Source: Streptomyces sp. NBC_01306
Lineage (GTDB): Bacteria > Actinomycetota > Actinomycetes > Streptomycetales > Streptomycetaceae
Assembly (NCBI RefSeq): GCF_026340465.1
Contig: NZ_JAPEPC010000001.1
Span: 248,001-312,000, forward strand
DNA length: 64,000 nt
Reading direction: 5' to 3'
The translations under genes and the position numbers were made by a program. Numbering within the stretch: position 1 is the stretch's first letter; each line of letters opens with the position of its first letter. Below are positions 45,556 through 52,662 of the stretch, one piece after another. The notes below the pieces were generated by a model. It did no database searches. It saw only the letters and a program-made list of their open reading frames with translations, and was not told the origin of the DNA.

Positions 45556-47097
45556 ATGGCGACGGACACCAGCGAGGGCGCCCGGCCGGAAGCTCCGGCC
45601 GCTGCCGCCGGGCGCGGTCCGCGGTCCGGCCCTGTCCTGCCCCCCGCGGCCGTCCTCCGCTTCGCACCCGCCGTCTCCCCGCGCACGCTGCTCTCCCGGG
45701 CCCTGTCGGTGCCGCTCGCGCTCGGGCTCTCGCTCGTGCTGCCGCTGCTCGTCGCCGTACAGCCGGGTGACGGGGTCCACGACGCCGCGTACTGGCTCCA
45801 GCTCACCCTGACCGTGTACGCGGGGGCCAGGCTGTCCGGCATGGTGCTGACCAGCCACCGCAAGCTGCTCCAGGGGTCGTTCTGGCTCTTCGTCTATATG
45901 GCGATGGGGGTGGCGCCGCTGGCACAGGCGGTGCTCGGCAAGGTCCCCACGCCGGTGGTGGGGCCGCGCTCGGACGTGACGGAGGCCGTGGCGCTCGTCC
46001 TGATCGGGTGCGCGGCCTTCGACGTGGGGGCGCTGCTCGCCCGGCACCGGCCCGGGGGCAAGGGCCGTGGTGGGACGCGGCCCGCGCTGGTGCACCGCAG
46101 GCGGCTGTATCTGCTGGTCGTGGTGGCTTTCGTGTGCAGCGGGGCGCTCGTCGTCAAACTGGGCGGGCCCGCCGTCTTCTTCAGCAGCCGCCAGGAGATC
46201 ATCGCCGGGATCGAGGAGGCGGGCATCTCGCAGGCCGACTCGCAGGCCGGTCAGGCCCTGCTGCGCGGCTTCGGTACGGTCCCCGCGCTCTTCGCGCTGC
46301 TCGCGTACACCCGCTGGCTCGTCACATCGCGGCGGGCCCGCAGGTCTCCCGCCGTGATCGGCGTCTGGTTCGCCCTGGCCGCGCTGAACACGGTGGTCAA
46401 CAACCCGATCTCGAACCCGCGTTACTGGTTCCTGACCGTGCTGCTCGCGCTGTTGTTCACTCTCTTCCCGGTCAGCGCGGCGATGTACCGCTCGGCACTG
46501 AGCCTGGGCGTGGTGGTGGCGCTGGTGATCTTCCCGTTCGCCGACCGCTTCCGCTACGACGAGCAGAACTACCACCCGGTGGAAACCACTTCGGTGCTGG
46601 AGCCGCTGGCGCTCAAGGACTATGACCAGATCGGGATGTTCGCCAACACGATCACCTTCGAGCGGTCCGGGGTGGGCCATCTCTACGGCAAGCAGCTGGC
46701 CGGGTCCATCCTGTTCGCCGTTCCGCGCTCGGTGTGGCCGGGCAAGCCGCACGACACCGGTGTGATGGTCGGTGAGTGGATGGACGCGGTCAACACCAAC
46801 CTCTCCTCGCCGATCTGGGCGGAGCTGTGGATCGACTTCGGTCCGGTCGGAATGACCCTGGGGCTGCTCGCGATGGGGTACGCGGCCGCCCGGGTGGACC
46901 GGAGATACGCCCGCCGCGCGATCCGGCGTACGCCTCCGGGCAGCCTGATCTCGCTCGTGGTGCCGCTCGTCGCGGGCTACTCGTTCATCCTGCTGCGCGG
47001 TCCGCTGCTCCAGGCGTCGGGGCGGGTGGCCATCGCGGTCATCTGCATCGCGATGGTCACCACCTACCGTCAGGACAGGGGCGCGGCGCTGCGCTGA
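45556..47097 (+). CDS. O-antigen/EPS polymerase-like membrane protein (Wzy type)
   Basis: This 513-residue protein has about ten to twelve transmembrane helices and a long extracytoplasmic loop around 315-400 (FRYDEQNYHPVETTS, GKPHDTGVMVGEWMDAVNTN), as in oligosaccharide repeat polymerases. Sequence identity in this family is low, so the call rests on topology and on position between transferase, flippase and co-polymerase genes. It would join lipid-linked repeats outside the membrane. ATG 45556 follows a G-rich stretch. Its end overlaps the convergent flippase gene by 28 bases. Confidence 0.72.
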   Translation: MATDTSEGARPEAPAAAAGRGPRSGPVLPPAAVLRFAPAVSPRTLLSRALSVPLALGLSLVLPLLVAVQPGDGVHDAAYWLQLTLTVYAGARLSGMVLTSHRKLLQGSFWLFVYMAMGVAPLAQAVLGKVPTPVVGPRSDVTEAVALVLIGCAAFDVGALLARHRPGGKGRGGTRPALVHRRRLYLLVVVAFVCSGALVVKLGGPAVFFSSRQEIIAGIEEAGISQADSQAGQALLRGFGTVPALFALLAYTRWLVTSRRARRSPAVIGVWFALAALNTVVNNPISNPRYWFLTVLLALLFTLFPVSAAMYRSALSLGVVVALVIFPFADRFRYDEQNYHPVETTSVLEPLALKDYDQIGMFANTITFERSGVGHLYGKQLAGSILFAVPRSVWPGKPHDTGVMVGEWMDAVNTNLSSPIWAELWIDFGPVGMTLGLLAMGYAAARVDRRYARRAIRRTPPGSLISLVVPLVAGYSFILLRGPLLQASGRVAIAVICIAMVTTYRQDRGAALR

Positions 47098-48314
47098 GCG
47101 TCCCCGTCGGCGACCGGACCGGCCACCGGGCCCAGCCGTACGACCCGGGCCCAGGCGGCGACGGCCTTGAGCGCGGAGCCCGCCGCGAGCCCCCAGGCCG
47201 CCCCGATGGCGCCACCGAGCGGATAGCCGCCGAGCATCAGCGCCACGGAGACCAGCGAGAAGACCACCTGGAGCGACAGGGTCGCGCGCGGGCTGAGCAC
47301 CCGGAGGGTGACCAGGGCGCAGGTCCCCAGCGCCATCACCGCGTACTGGCTGCCGGTGGCGGGCAGCAGCGCGGACGCCGACTGCCAGGTGGCGCCGAGG
47401 AGTTGGCGCCCCACCCGGTCGGGCAGGGCGTACAGGACCGCGGCCCAGCCGAAGCCCACCCCGGCCAGTACACAGCCCAGGACCGCGGCGGCTCGCGCGG
47501 TGGCGCGCCGGCCGCCCAGTCTGCCGAGTACCGGCGGGCCGAAGGCGTTGACCGAGTTGAACAGCACGTTGAGCGGGCCGAAGAGGGTGGTGGCGCCGCG
47601 CAGCGCGCCGACGGCCAGCGGGCTGGCGAAGAGGCCGAGGCCGAGGACCGCCAGCTGGCTGGAGGCGTTGCCGACGGCGAACTCGACGACGAACCGCATC
47701 CCGAGGTGGCCGCGCCGCAGATAGCGCCGTACCTGGGTGGTGGCGCCGCTCACCAGGGGCCGCAGCAGGAGCAGGCCGGCCAGCAGCGCCGGGACGGCGG
47801 AGAGCCCCCAGACGGCCACCAGCCGGGCGGGACCCGCGTGATGGGGCTGGAGGAGCAGCGCGGGCACCACGCAGAGCAGCCGCAGTACATCGGCGGCCAG
47901 CGCGCGGTGCGGCTGCTGGAGCGCGGAGAAGGAGTAGCGCAGCCCGTCCTGGAGCAGCACGAAGGGCAGGACAAGACCCAGCGCCAGGAAGGTGTGCCCG
48001 AGCCGGCCGCCGACGGCCGCCCCGCCCGCCGCCAGCAGCGCGCCGGCGGCGAGCGAGGCGCAGGCGGTGAAGGCGGCGGCCGAGCGGCACGCGGATGCGA
48101 GCGCCGTCCGGTCGCCGCGCTCCAGTACGACTGCCTGGCCGACGTACGACATGTTGAGTCCGAGCAGCACCGTGAACGTCAGATAGACCATCGAGAACGC
48201 CGCGAACCCGGCGGTGGTGGAGACCCGGGCCGCCATCACCAGGACCAGGATGTTGGTCAGGCTGGATGCGGCCTGGTCCAGCACCGAAGCGGCGACGACG
48301 GCCGAGCGTCTCAC
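47070..48314 (-). CDS. Polysaccharide flippase (Wzx/MATE-like)
   Basis: This 414-residue protein has about twelve hydrophobic helices starting VRRSAVVAASVLDQAASSLT. The asymmetric charged first helix and N/Q residues are typical of the MOP-superfamily polysaccharide exporters. It should flip undecaprenyl-linked repeats across the membrane to the polymerase. Its GTG overlaps the stop of the co-polymerase gene (GTGA), and it is the last gene of a three-gene minus-strand unit. Confidence 0.8.
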   Translation of the reverse strand: MRRSAVVAASVLDQAASSLTNILVLVMAARVSTTAGFAAFSMVYLTFTVLLGLNMSYVGQAVVLERGDRTALASACRSAAAFTACASLAAGALLAAGGAAVGGRLGHTFLALGLVLPFVLLQDGLRYSFSALQQPHRALAADVLRLLCVVPALLLQPHHAGPARLVAVWGLSAVPALLAGLLLLRPLVSGATTQVRRYLRRGHLGMRFVVEFAVGNASSQLAVLGLGLFASPLAVGALRGATTLFGPLNVLFNSVNAFGPPVLGRLGGRRATARAAAVLGCVLAGVGFGWAAVLYALPDRVGRQLLGATWQSASALLPATGSQYAVMALGTCALVTLRVLSPRATLSLQVVFSLVSVALMLGGYPLGGAIGAAWGLAAGSALKAVAAWARVVRLGPVAGPVADGDAQRSAAPLS

Positions 48315-50023
48315 CGGTCTCCGGCGCGGATCGTGCCGAGGGCGACGGTGTCGTCCCCGGCGGGGACGCGTGGTGCCGCCGGGGGCGGTGCCGGAAGCTG
48401 CGGCGCCGGGCCCGGCGGCAGGGGTCTGCCCGATGCCCGGCTGCCTCCGCCCCGGTGCCCGGACTTGGCCGCGGTACGGCGGCCCGCCCTGCGGGAGGCC
48501 GCGTGGGTGACGGCGCCCAGTACGGTGCCGCCCGCGCCGGTGATCAGCTCCCGGATGCGGACGAGGTCGGCCCGGTGCACGGCACGCGGATCGCAGACGA
48601 TCAGCACACCGTCCACCCGGTCGACCAGCGCCAGCGCGTCGGCGTAGGCAAGGACCGGCGGGGCCAGCACGACGACGGTCGCGTTCGGTGAGTCGGCCTC
48701 CTCGATCAGCCGGGTCACCCGGGCCGATGTGAGGGCGCGCGCCACATTCCGTACGCGCTCCCCCGGGATCAGGTCGAAGACCCCCGACTCGCCCGCGTCG
48801 ACCTGGAGTTGCCGCGGGCCCGGCCAGCCGGACTCGTCGAAGTCGGGCGGCAGGCTCCACCCGGGGCGGCTGGGCGAGTTGGCGCGCAGCCGGGCGGTGA
48901 GGGACGGTGTGCGCAGGTCCGCCTCGACGAGCAGCACGTCCTTGCCGGTCTCGGCGAACGACGCGGCCAGGTTGGCCGCCACGGCCGCCGCCGCTTCGCT
49001 GTTGCCGCCGCGCGGAGCGGCGACGAGCAGCCGGCGGCGGTCGGCGAACCGCTGGTCGTAGGCGAGCCGGAAGGCCACGGAGCGGTACTCCTCGGCGAGG
49101 CGGGAGTCCGACTGGTCCACGGCGAGCAGCGGGCCGCCGTCGGCGACGCGCGGCAGGGTGCCGAGTACGGGGGCCCGCACCGCACGGGCGACGTCGCCCG
49201 ACGAGCGGGGCGACGGGTCGAAGACCAGCCGGACCCAGGCGGCGAGCAGCCCGAGCGCGATACCGACGGCGCCGCCGACACCGAGCGAGACGATCAGCCC
49301 GAGACCGCTGGAGGCGGTCGGCGGCACGGCCTTGACGATGACGGTGCCGGCCGTCATGTCGAGCGCCTTGAGGCTGGCTATCTGGCTGTTGAGCGTGCCG
49401 ACCTTGCTGAGCAGGTCGTCGTTGCGGGCCCGTGAGGAGTCGGGGGCCCCGCTGCCCTCGGCCGCCAGCTGCTTGGCCAGGTCGTTCTGCTCCTTGGCGA
49501 TCGGGTTCAGCTGATTCTGGGACTTGGTGACCATGCTGTCCCGGAGATCGCCCCACTGCTTCTTCCGCAGATCGAGGTACGCCTTGGTGACGGCGTTGGC
49601 CCGGCGGGCCGCCTCCCCGGGCGAGGTCGTCGTGTAGGTGAAGTGGAGCACCATGGTCTGCGGCGGGTTGGTGACCTGGAGCCCGCGCTGGAAGGCGGCC
49701 AGCTGACTGTCGGGCAGGCCCAGGGCCTTGACGGCGACCTCGGCGACGCTGCTGCTGACCGCGGTCTGCCGCTCCGTGCCCATGTTGATGGTCTTGTCGA
49801 CCGAAACGGCCGGATTGAAGGGGTCGTTGGTGGGGGCGCGCAGCCGGATGTCGCTGGCCGCCGCATAGCTCTCGGCGGATGTCACGCCGAGCCAGGCTCC
49901 GCCGAGCAGGCCGACCCCGATCCCCAGGCCGATGAGACGGCGGTAGCGCAGCAGTTGCCTGAACTGGTCCCTCAACAGGTCCGGTTCGTCGTCCCGCGCC
50001 GCGGAAGCATGCGTGTCCGTCAC
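48311..50023 (-). CDS. Wzz/Wzc-like polysaccharide co-polymerase with degenerate ATP-binding domain
   Basis: This 570-residue protein has a chain-length-determinant domain with two membrane helices (about 29-48 and 238-262) flanking an extracytoplasmic helical segment, then a cytosolic BY-kinase-like domain. The Walker A position reads AAPRGGNSEAAAAVAANLA and lacks the GK(S/T) core. Walker A' (VLLVEADLRTP) is retained. The C-terminal tail is Pro/Gly-rich with no tyrosine cluster. It probably controls chain length or scaffolds export without kinase activity. GTG 50023 overlaps the upstream glycosyltransferase stop and follows a G6 run. Confidence 0.82.
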   Translation of the reverse strand: MTDTHASAARDDEPDLLRDQFRQLLRYRRLIGLGIGVGLLGGAWLGVTSAESYAAASDIRLRAPTNDPFNPAVSVDKTINMGTERQTAVSSSVAEVAVKALGLPDSQLAAFQRGLQVTNPPQTMVLHFTYTTTSPGEAARRANAVTKAYLDLRKKQWGDLRDSMVTKSQNQLNPIAKEQNDLAKQLAAEGSGAPDSSRARNDDLLSKVGTLNSQIASLKALDMTAGTVIVKAVPPTASSGLGLIVSLGVGGAVGIALGLLAAWVRLVFDPSPRSSGDVARAVRAPVLGTLPRVADGGPLLAVDQSDSRLAEEYRSVAFRLAYDQRFADRRRLLVAAPRGGNSEAAAAVAANLAASFAETGKDVLLVEADLRTPSLTARLRANSPSRPGWSLPPDFDESGWPGPRQLQVDAGESGVFDLIPGERVRNVARALTSARVTRLIEEADSPNATVVVLAPPVLAYADALALVDRVDGVLIVCDPRAVHRADLVRIRELITGAGGTVLGAVTHAASRRAGRRTAAKSGHRGGGSRASGRPLPPGPAPQLPAPPPAAPRVPAGDDTVALGTIRAGDR

Positions 50024-51279
50024 GTGTGTGGACCCCCCAAGGCCTCTTCGATCAGTGCGTCGATCCGCGCCAGTCCCGCGTCCCTCGACAAGTGGGACGC
50101 CACATGACGCGGCCCCTCAGCCCCCAGAGCATCGGCGGTCACCGGATCTGCGGCGAGTCTACGCACCGCGGCCAGCAGAGCGTCCGGATCCTCCGGGGAA
50201 ACGAGCACCCCGGCCCCCGAGCGGAGCACTTCCTGAGCGGTGCCGCCCTCGGCGGCGACGGAGGCGATCACCGGCCGCCCCGACGCGAAGTACGAGGTCA
50301 GCTTGGAGGGGACGCTCATGTCGAGCACCGAGGCCCGCTGGGTGACCGCGAGGACGTCGGCCGCCGCGAGAATGTCCGGGAATTCACCGTCATCGGCGGG
50401 CGGCATGAACAGCAGATTGGGTACGTCGGCGGCGAGCGCGGCGAGCGTCCCGCGCTGGTTGCCGTCGCCCATCAGCACCACGCGCAGGGCCGGATCACGT
50501 CTGGCCGCCTCGACGAGGACGTCGAGCCCCTGTTTGAGCCCCATGTTCCCGGAGTGCAGGACGACGGTGTCGCCGTCGCGCCAGCCGAGCCGGGCCCGGC
50601 TCTCCGCGCGCGGGCGCGAAGGGCCCGGTATGTGGTTCCAGTTGGGCACGAGGCGGATCCGGCCGGGGTCGACGCCCATCGCCCGTACCTTCTCCACGAA
50701 GGTCTCGTGGATCACGCCCACCAGTGTGGCGCGGCGCAGGGCGTACGACTCGGCGCGCTCGGCCAGCGCTGCGGCGCGGTCCCCGCCGCGTATCCCGCTC
50801 TGCGCTGCCGCCGCCCCCATCAGGTCCTGCACCACGGGGACGTACGGCGCCTTCCAGCGGGCCGCGAGCCGGGCCCCGAGCACGCCGCCCGCGAGGCTGG
50901 GCATCTGTGCCAGCACGGCGTCCGGACGGCCGGTCCTGGGCGGCGCGGCCAGGCCGTGCAGCAGGATCGTGCCCTCGAAGAGCGCCCGCCGGACGGCGGT
51001 CTGCCGGGGCGGCACGGTGTGCCGTCTGCGGTGCACCCGTACGCCCTCGCGCTCCTCGGACCGGCGCCAGACACCGGCGTACGCCGGGTCCGTCGTCCAG
51101 GACGGGTAGTGCGGCATCCCGGTCAGTACATGTGTCTCGTGGCCACACCGCGCCCAGTGTTCGGCTATCTGTGTCGCATACGGGCCGATACCCGCGTGCT
51201 CCGGCGCGTAGTTGGTGGAAACCAGCAGCAGTCTGCGCCGGTTCGCGGCCGGTTCGTCGTTTCGTCGCGTCTGTGTCAC
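50020..51279 (-). CDS. Glycosyltransferase family 4, WcaI-like
   Basis: This 419-residue GT-B enzyme has LLLVSTNYAPEHAGIGPYAT at its N-terminus, VLTGMPHYPSW, the central VVLHSGNMGLKQGLDVLVEA and a C-terminal VLDMSVPSKLTSYFASGRPV segment, closely matching the WcaI group of colanic-acid transferases. GTG 51279 is chosen because AAAGGA lies seven bases upstream; the frame is open to 51333. It leads the minus-strand unit glycosyltransferase, co-polymerase, flippase, all with 4-base overlaps. Confidence 0.87.
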   Translation of the reverse strand: MTQTRRNDEPAANRRRLLLVSTNYAPEHAGIGPYATQIAEHWARCGHETHVLTGMPHYPSWTTDPAYAGVWRRSEEREGVRVHRRRHTVPPRQTAVRRALFEGTILLHGLAAPPRTGRPDAVLAQMPSLAGGVLGARLAARWKAPYVPVVQDLMGAAAAQSGIRGGDRAAALAERAESYALRRATLVGVIHETFVEKVRAMGVDPGRIRLVPNWNHIPGPSRPRAESRARLGWRDGDTVVLHSGNMGLKQGLDVLVEAARRDPALRVVLMGDGNQRGTLAALAADVPNLLFMPPADDGEFPDILAAADVLAVTQRASVLDMSVPSKLTSYFASGRPVIASVAAEGGTAQEVLRSGAGVLVSPEDPDALLAAVRRLAADPVTADALGAEGPRHVASHLSRDAGLARIDALIEEALGGPHT

Positions 51280-51412
51280 GCGGCGGTCCTTTCCCCCCAG
51301 AGGTGAACCCGTTGGTTCACCCCGATCGTTCACTCAACCTGAACGGAATGTGCACGCTATCGTCAGTACCTTCCACCACGCCGGGGGGTGTGGTTCGCTG
51401 GGGGGTTCAGTC

Positions 51413-51898
51413 ATGACAGCAGGCAAACGGCACCGGGTCGGATACGCACCCGGCGCTTACGATCTCTTCCATATCGGGCACCTCAACATCCTTCGTCACG
51501 CGCGCAGTCAGTGCGACTACCTGGTCGCCGGAGTGGTCTCCGACGAGATGGCCGAGCGGGCCAAGGGGCGCCGCCCGATGATCCCGCTCGTGGAGCGGCT
51601 GGAGATCGTCCGCAGCGTCAAGTACGTGGACGCGGCGTTCGTGGAGACCGTCGCGGACAAGGTCGAGACCTGGCGGCAGGTGCGGTTCGACGTCCTGTTC
51701 AAGGGCGACGACTGGCGGGGCACCGCGAAGGGCGAGAAGCTGGAGCGGGATTTCGCCGCGGTGGGTGTGGAGATCGTCTACTTCCCGTACACGGTGCACA
51801 CGTCGAGTACGCAGCTGCGCCGGGCGCTCGACGTACTGGCCCAGCCCGAACCGCAGTTCAGCGCCGAACTGCGCTCAGTTCCCGGAACCACTTCATGA
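51413..51898 (+). CDS. Cytidylyltransferase-fold nucleotidyltransferase (TagD/RfaE-like)
   Basis: This 161-residue protein has the HIGH-type motif GAYDLFHIGHLNILRHA and the C-terminal TVHTSSTQLRRAL, in the glycerol-3-phosphate cytidylyltransferase family. It would activate a phospho-alcohol (glycerol-, ethanolamine- or ribitol-type) as CDP-alcohol. The gene converges, with 41 bases of overlap, on a CDP-alcohol phosphotransferase gene, its logical partner. Two G6 runs (51383-51388, 51400-51405) precede ATG 51413. Confidence 0.83.
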   Translation: MTAGKRHRVGYAPGAYDLFHIGHLNILRHARSQCDYLVAGVVSDEMAERAKGRRPMIPLVERLEIVRSVKYVDAAFVETVADKVETWRQVRFDVLFKGDDWRGTAKGEKLERDFAAVGVEIVYFPYTVHTSSTQLRRALDVLAQPEPQFSAELRSVPGTTS

Positions 51899-52580
51899 GG
51901 AAGGCGGCCAGGAACAGCGCGCTGACCGCACCGAGGACCGTATAGGCCCAGCGGAAGCCCGCACCGGCCCCTAGCAGCAGGAAGACCAGGCAGAAGATCC
52001 CGTGGTCGACCGGGAGCAGCGCGACCGCGCGCAGCCGCGACGGTGCCGCGGCCGGGCTGCCGGGGGCCGGCCGTGGGGTGAGCTTCTCGGTGAGCAGTCC
52101 GCCGAAGAAGGTGACGACGGCGGCGAACTGGAAGCCGAGCGGCACCAGCAGCCAGGCGTCGTCCGTCACCCCGAAGTGGCCGGGGTTACGGTAGAAGGCG
52201 ATGAGTACGGCGGAGTGCAGTGCGGTGATCTTCGCGCAGTCCACGACATGGTCCAGCCACTCCCCCGCCGCGCTGCCGCCGCCGCGCAGCCGGGCCAGCT
52301 GACCGTCGGCAGAGTCGAAAGCGAACCCCACGGCGAGACCGGCCCACACGGCGACGCCCTGCCCCCAGGAGGGTTCGCCCAGCGCCACACCCGCCACGGC
52401 GGCGAAGCTGAACACCGCGCTCACCAGGGTCACCTGATTGGGGCTCAGCCCCAGGGCGTACGACCCGGCCGCCAGATAGCGGCCCACCGGGCGGTTCACA
52501 TAGCGGGAGTAGAGCGACACCCCCTTGGCGGACTTCTGCGCCGTCCGCAGTTCGAGCAGCGCGGTACCCACGGATCCCAT
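51858..52580 (-). CDS. CDP-alcohol phosphatidyltransferase family membrane protein
   Basis: This 240-residue protein has the complete catalytic motif DSADGQLARLRGGG followed by WLDHVVD (D-x2-DG-x2-AR ... G ... D-x3-D) and five to six membrane helices. It moves a phospho-alcohol from CDP to an acceptor. Next to a cytidylyltransferase inside an EPS locus, the acceptor may be the polysaccharide or its lipid carrier rather than a housekeeping phospholipid. The start follows a G6 run (52583-52588). Confidence 0.85.
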   Translation of the reverse strand: MGSVGTALLELRTAQKSAKGVSLYSRYVNRPVGRYLAAGSYALGLSPNQVTLVSAVFSFAAVAGVALGEPSWGQGVAVWAGLAVGFAFDSADGQLARLRGGGSAAGEWLDHVVDCAKITALHSAVLIAFYRNPGHFGVTDDAWLLVPLGFQFAAVVTFFGGLLTEKLTPRPAPGSPAAAPSRLRAVALLPVDHGIFCLVFLLLGAGAGFRWAYTVLGAVSALFLAAFLMKWFRELSAVRR

Positions 52581-52662
52581 GGCCCCCCCAGGTCATCTGT
52601 GCACAAAGTGTGAACATCATCGCAGGTGTACGGCCACCTTCAAGACCACCCGGTTCATGGGC

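Noticed and set aside
45361..48090. 909-residue minus-strand frame across the polymerase gene
   Set aside because: Antisense shadow; the plus strand encodes a multi-helix membrane protein with sensible topology.
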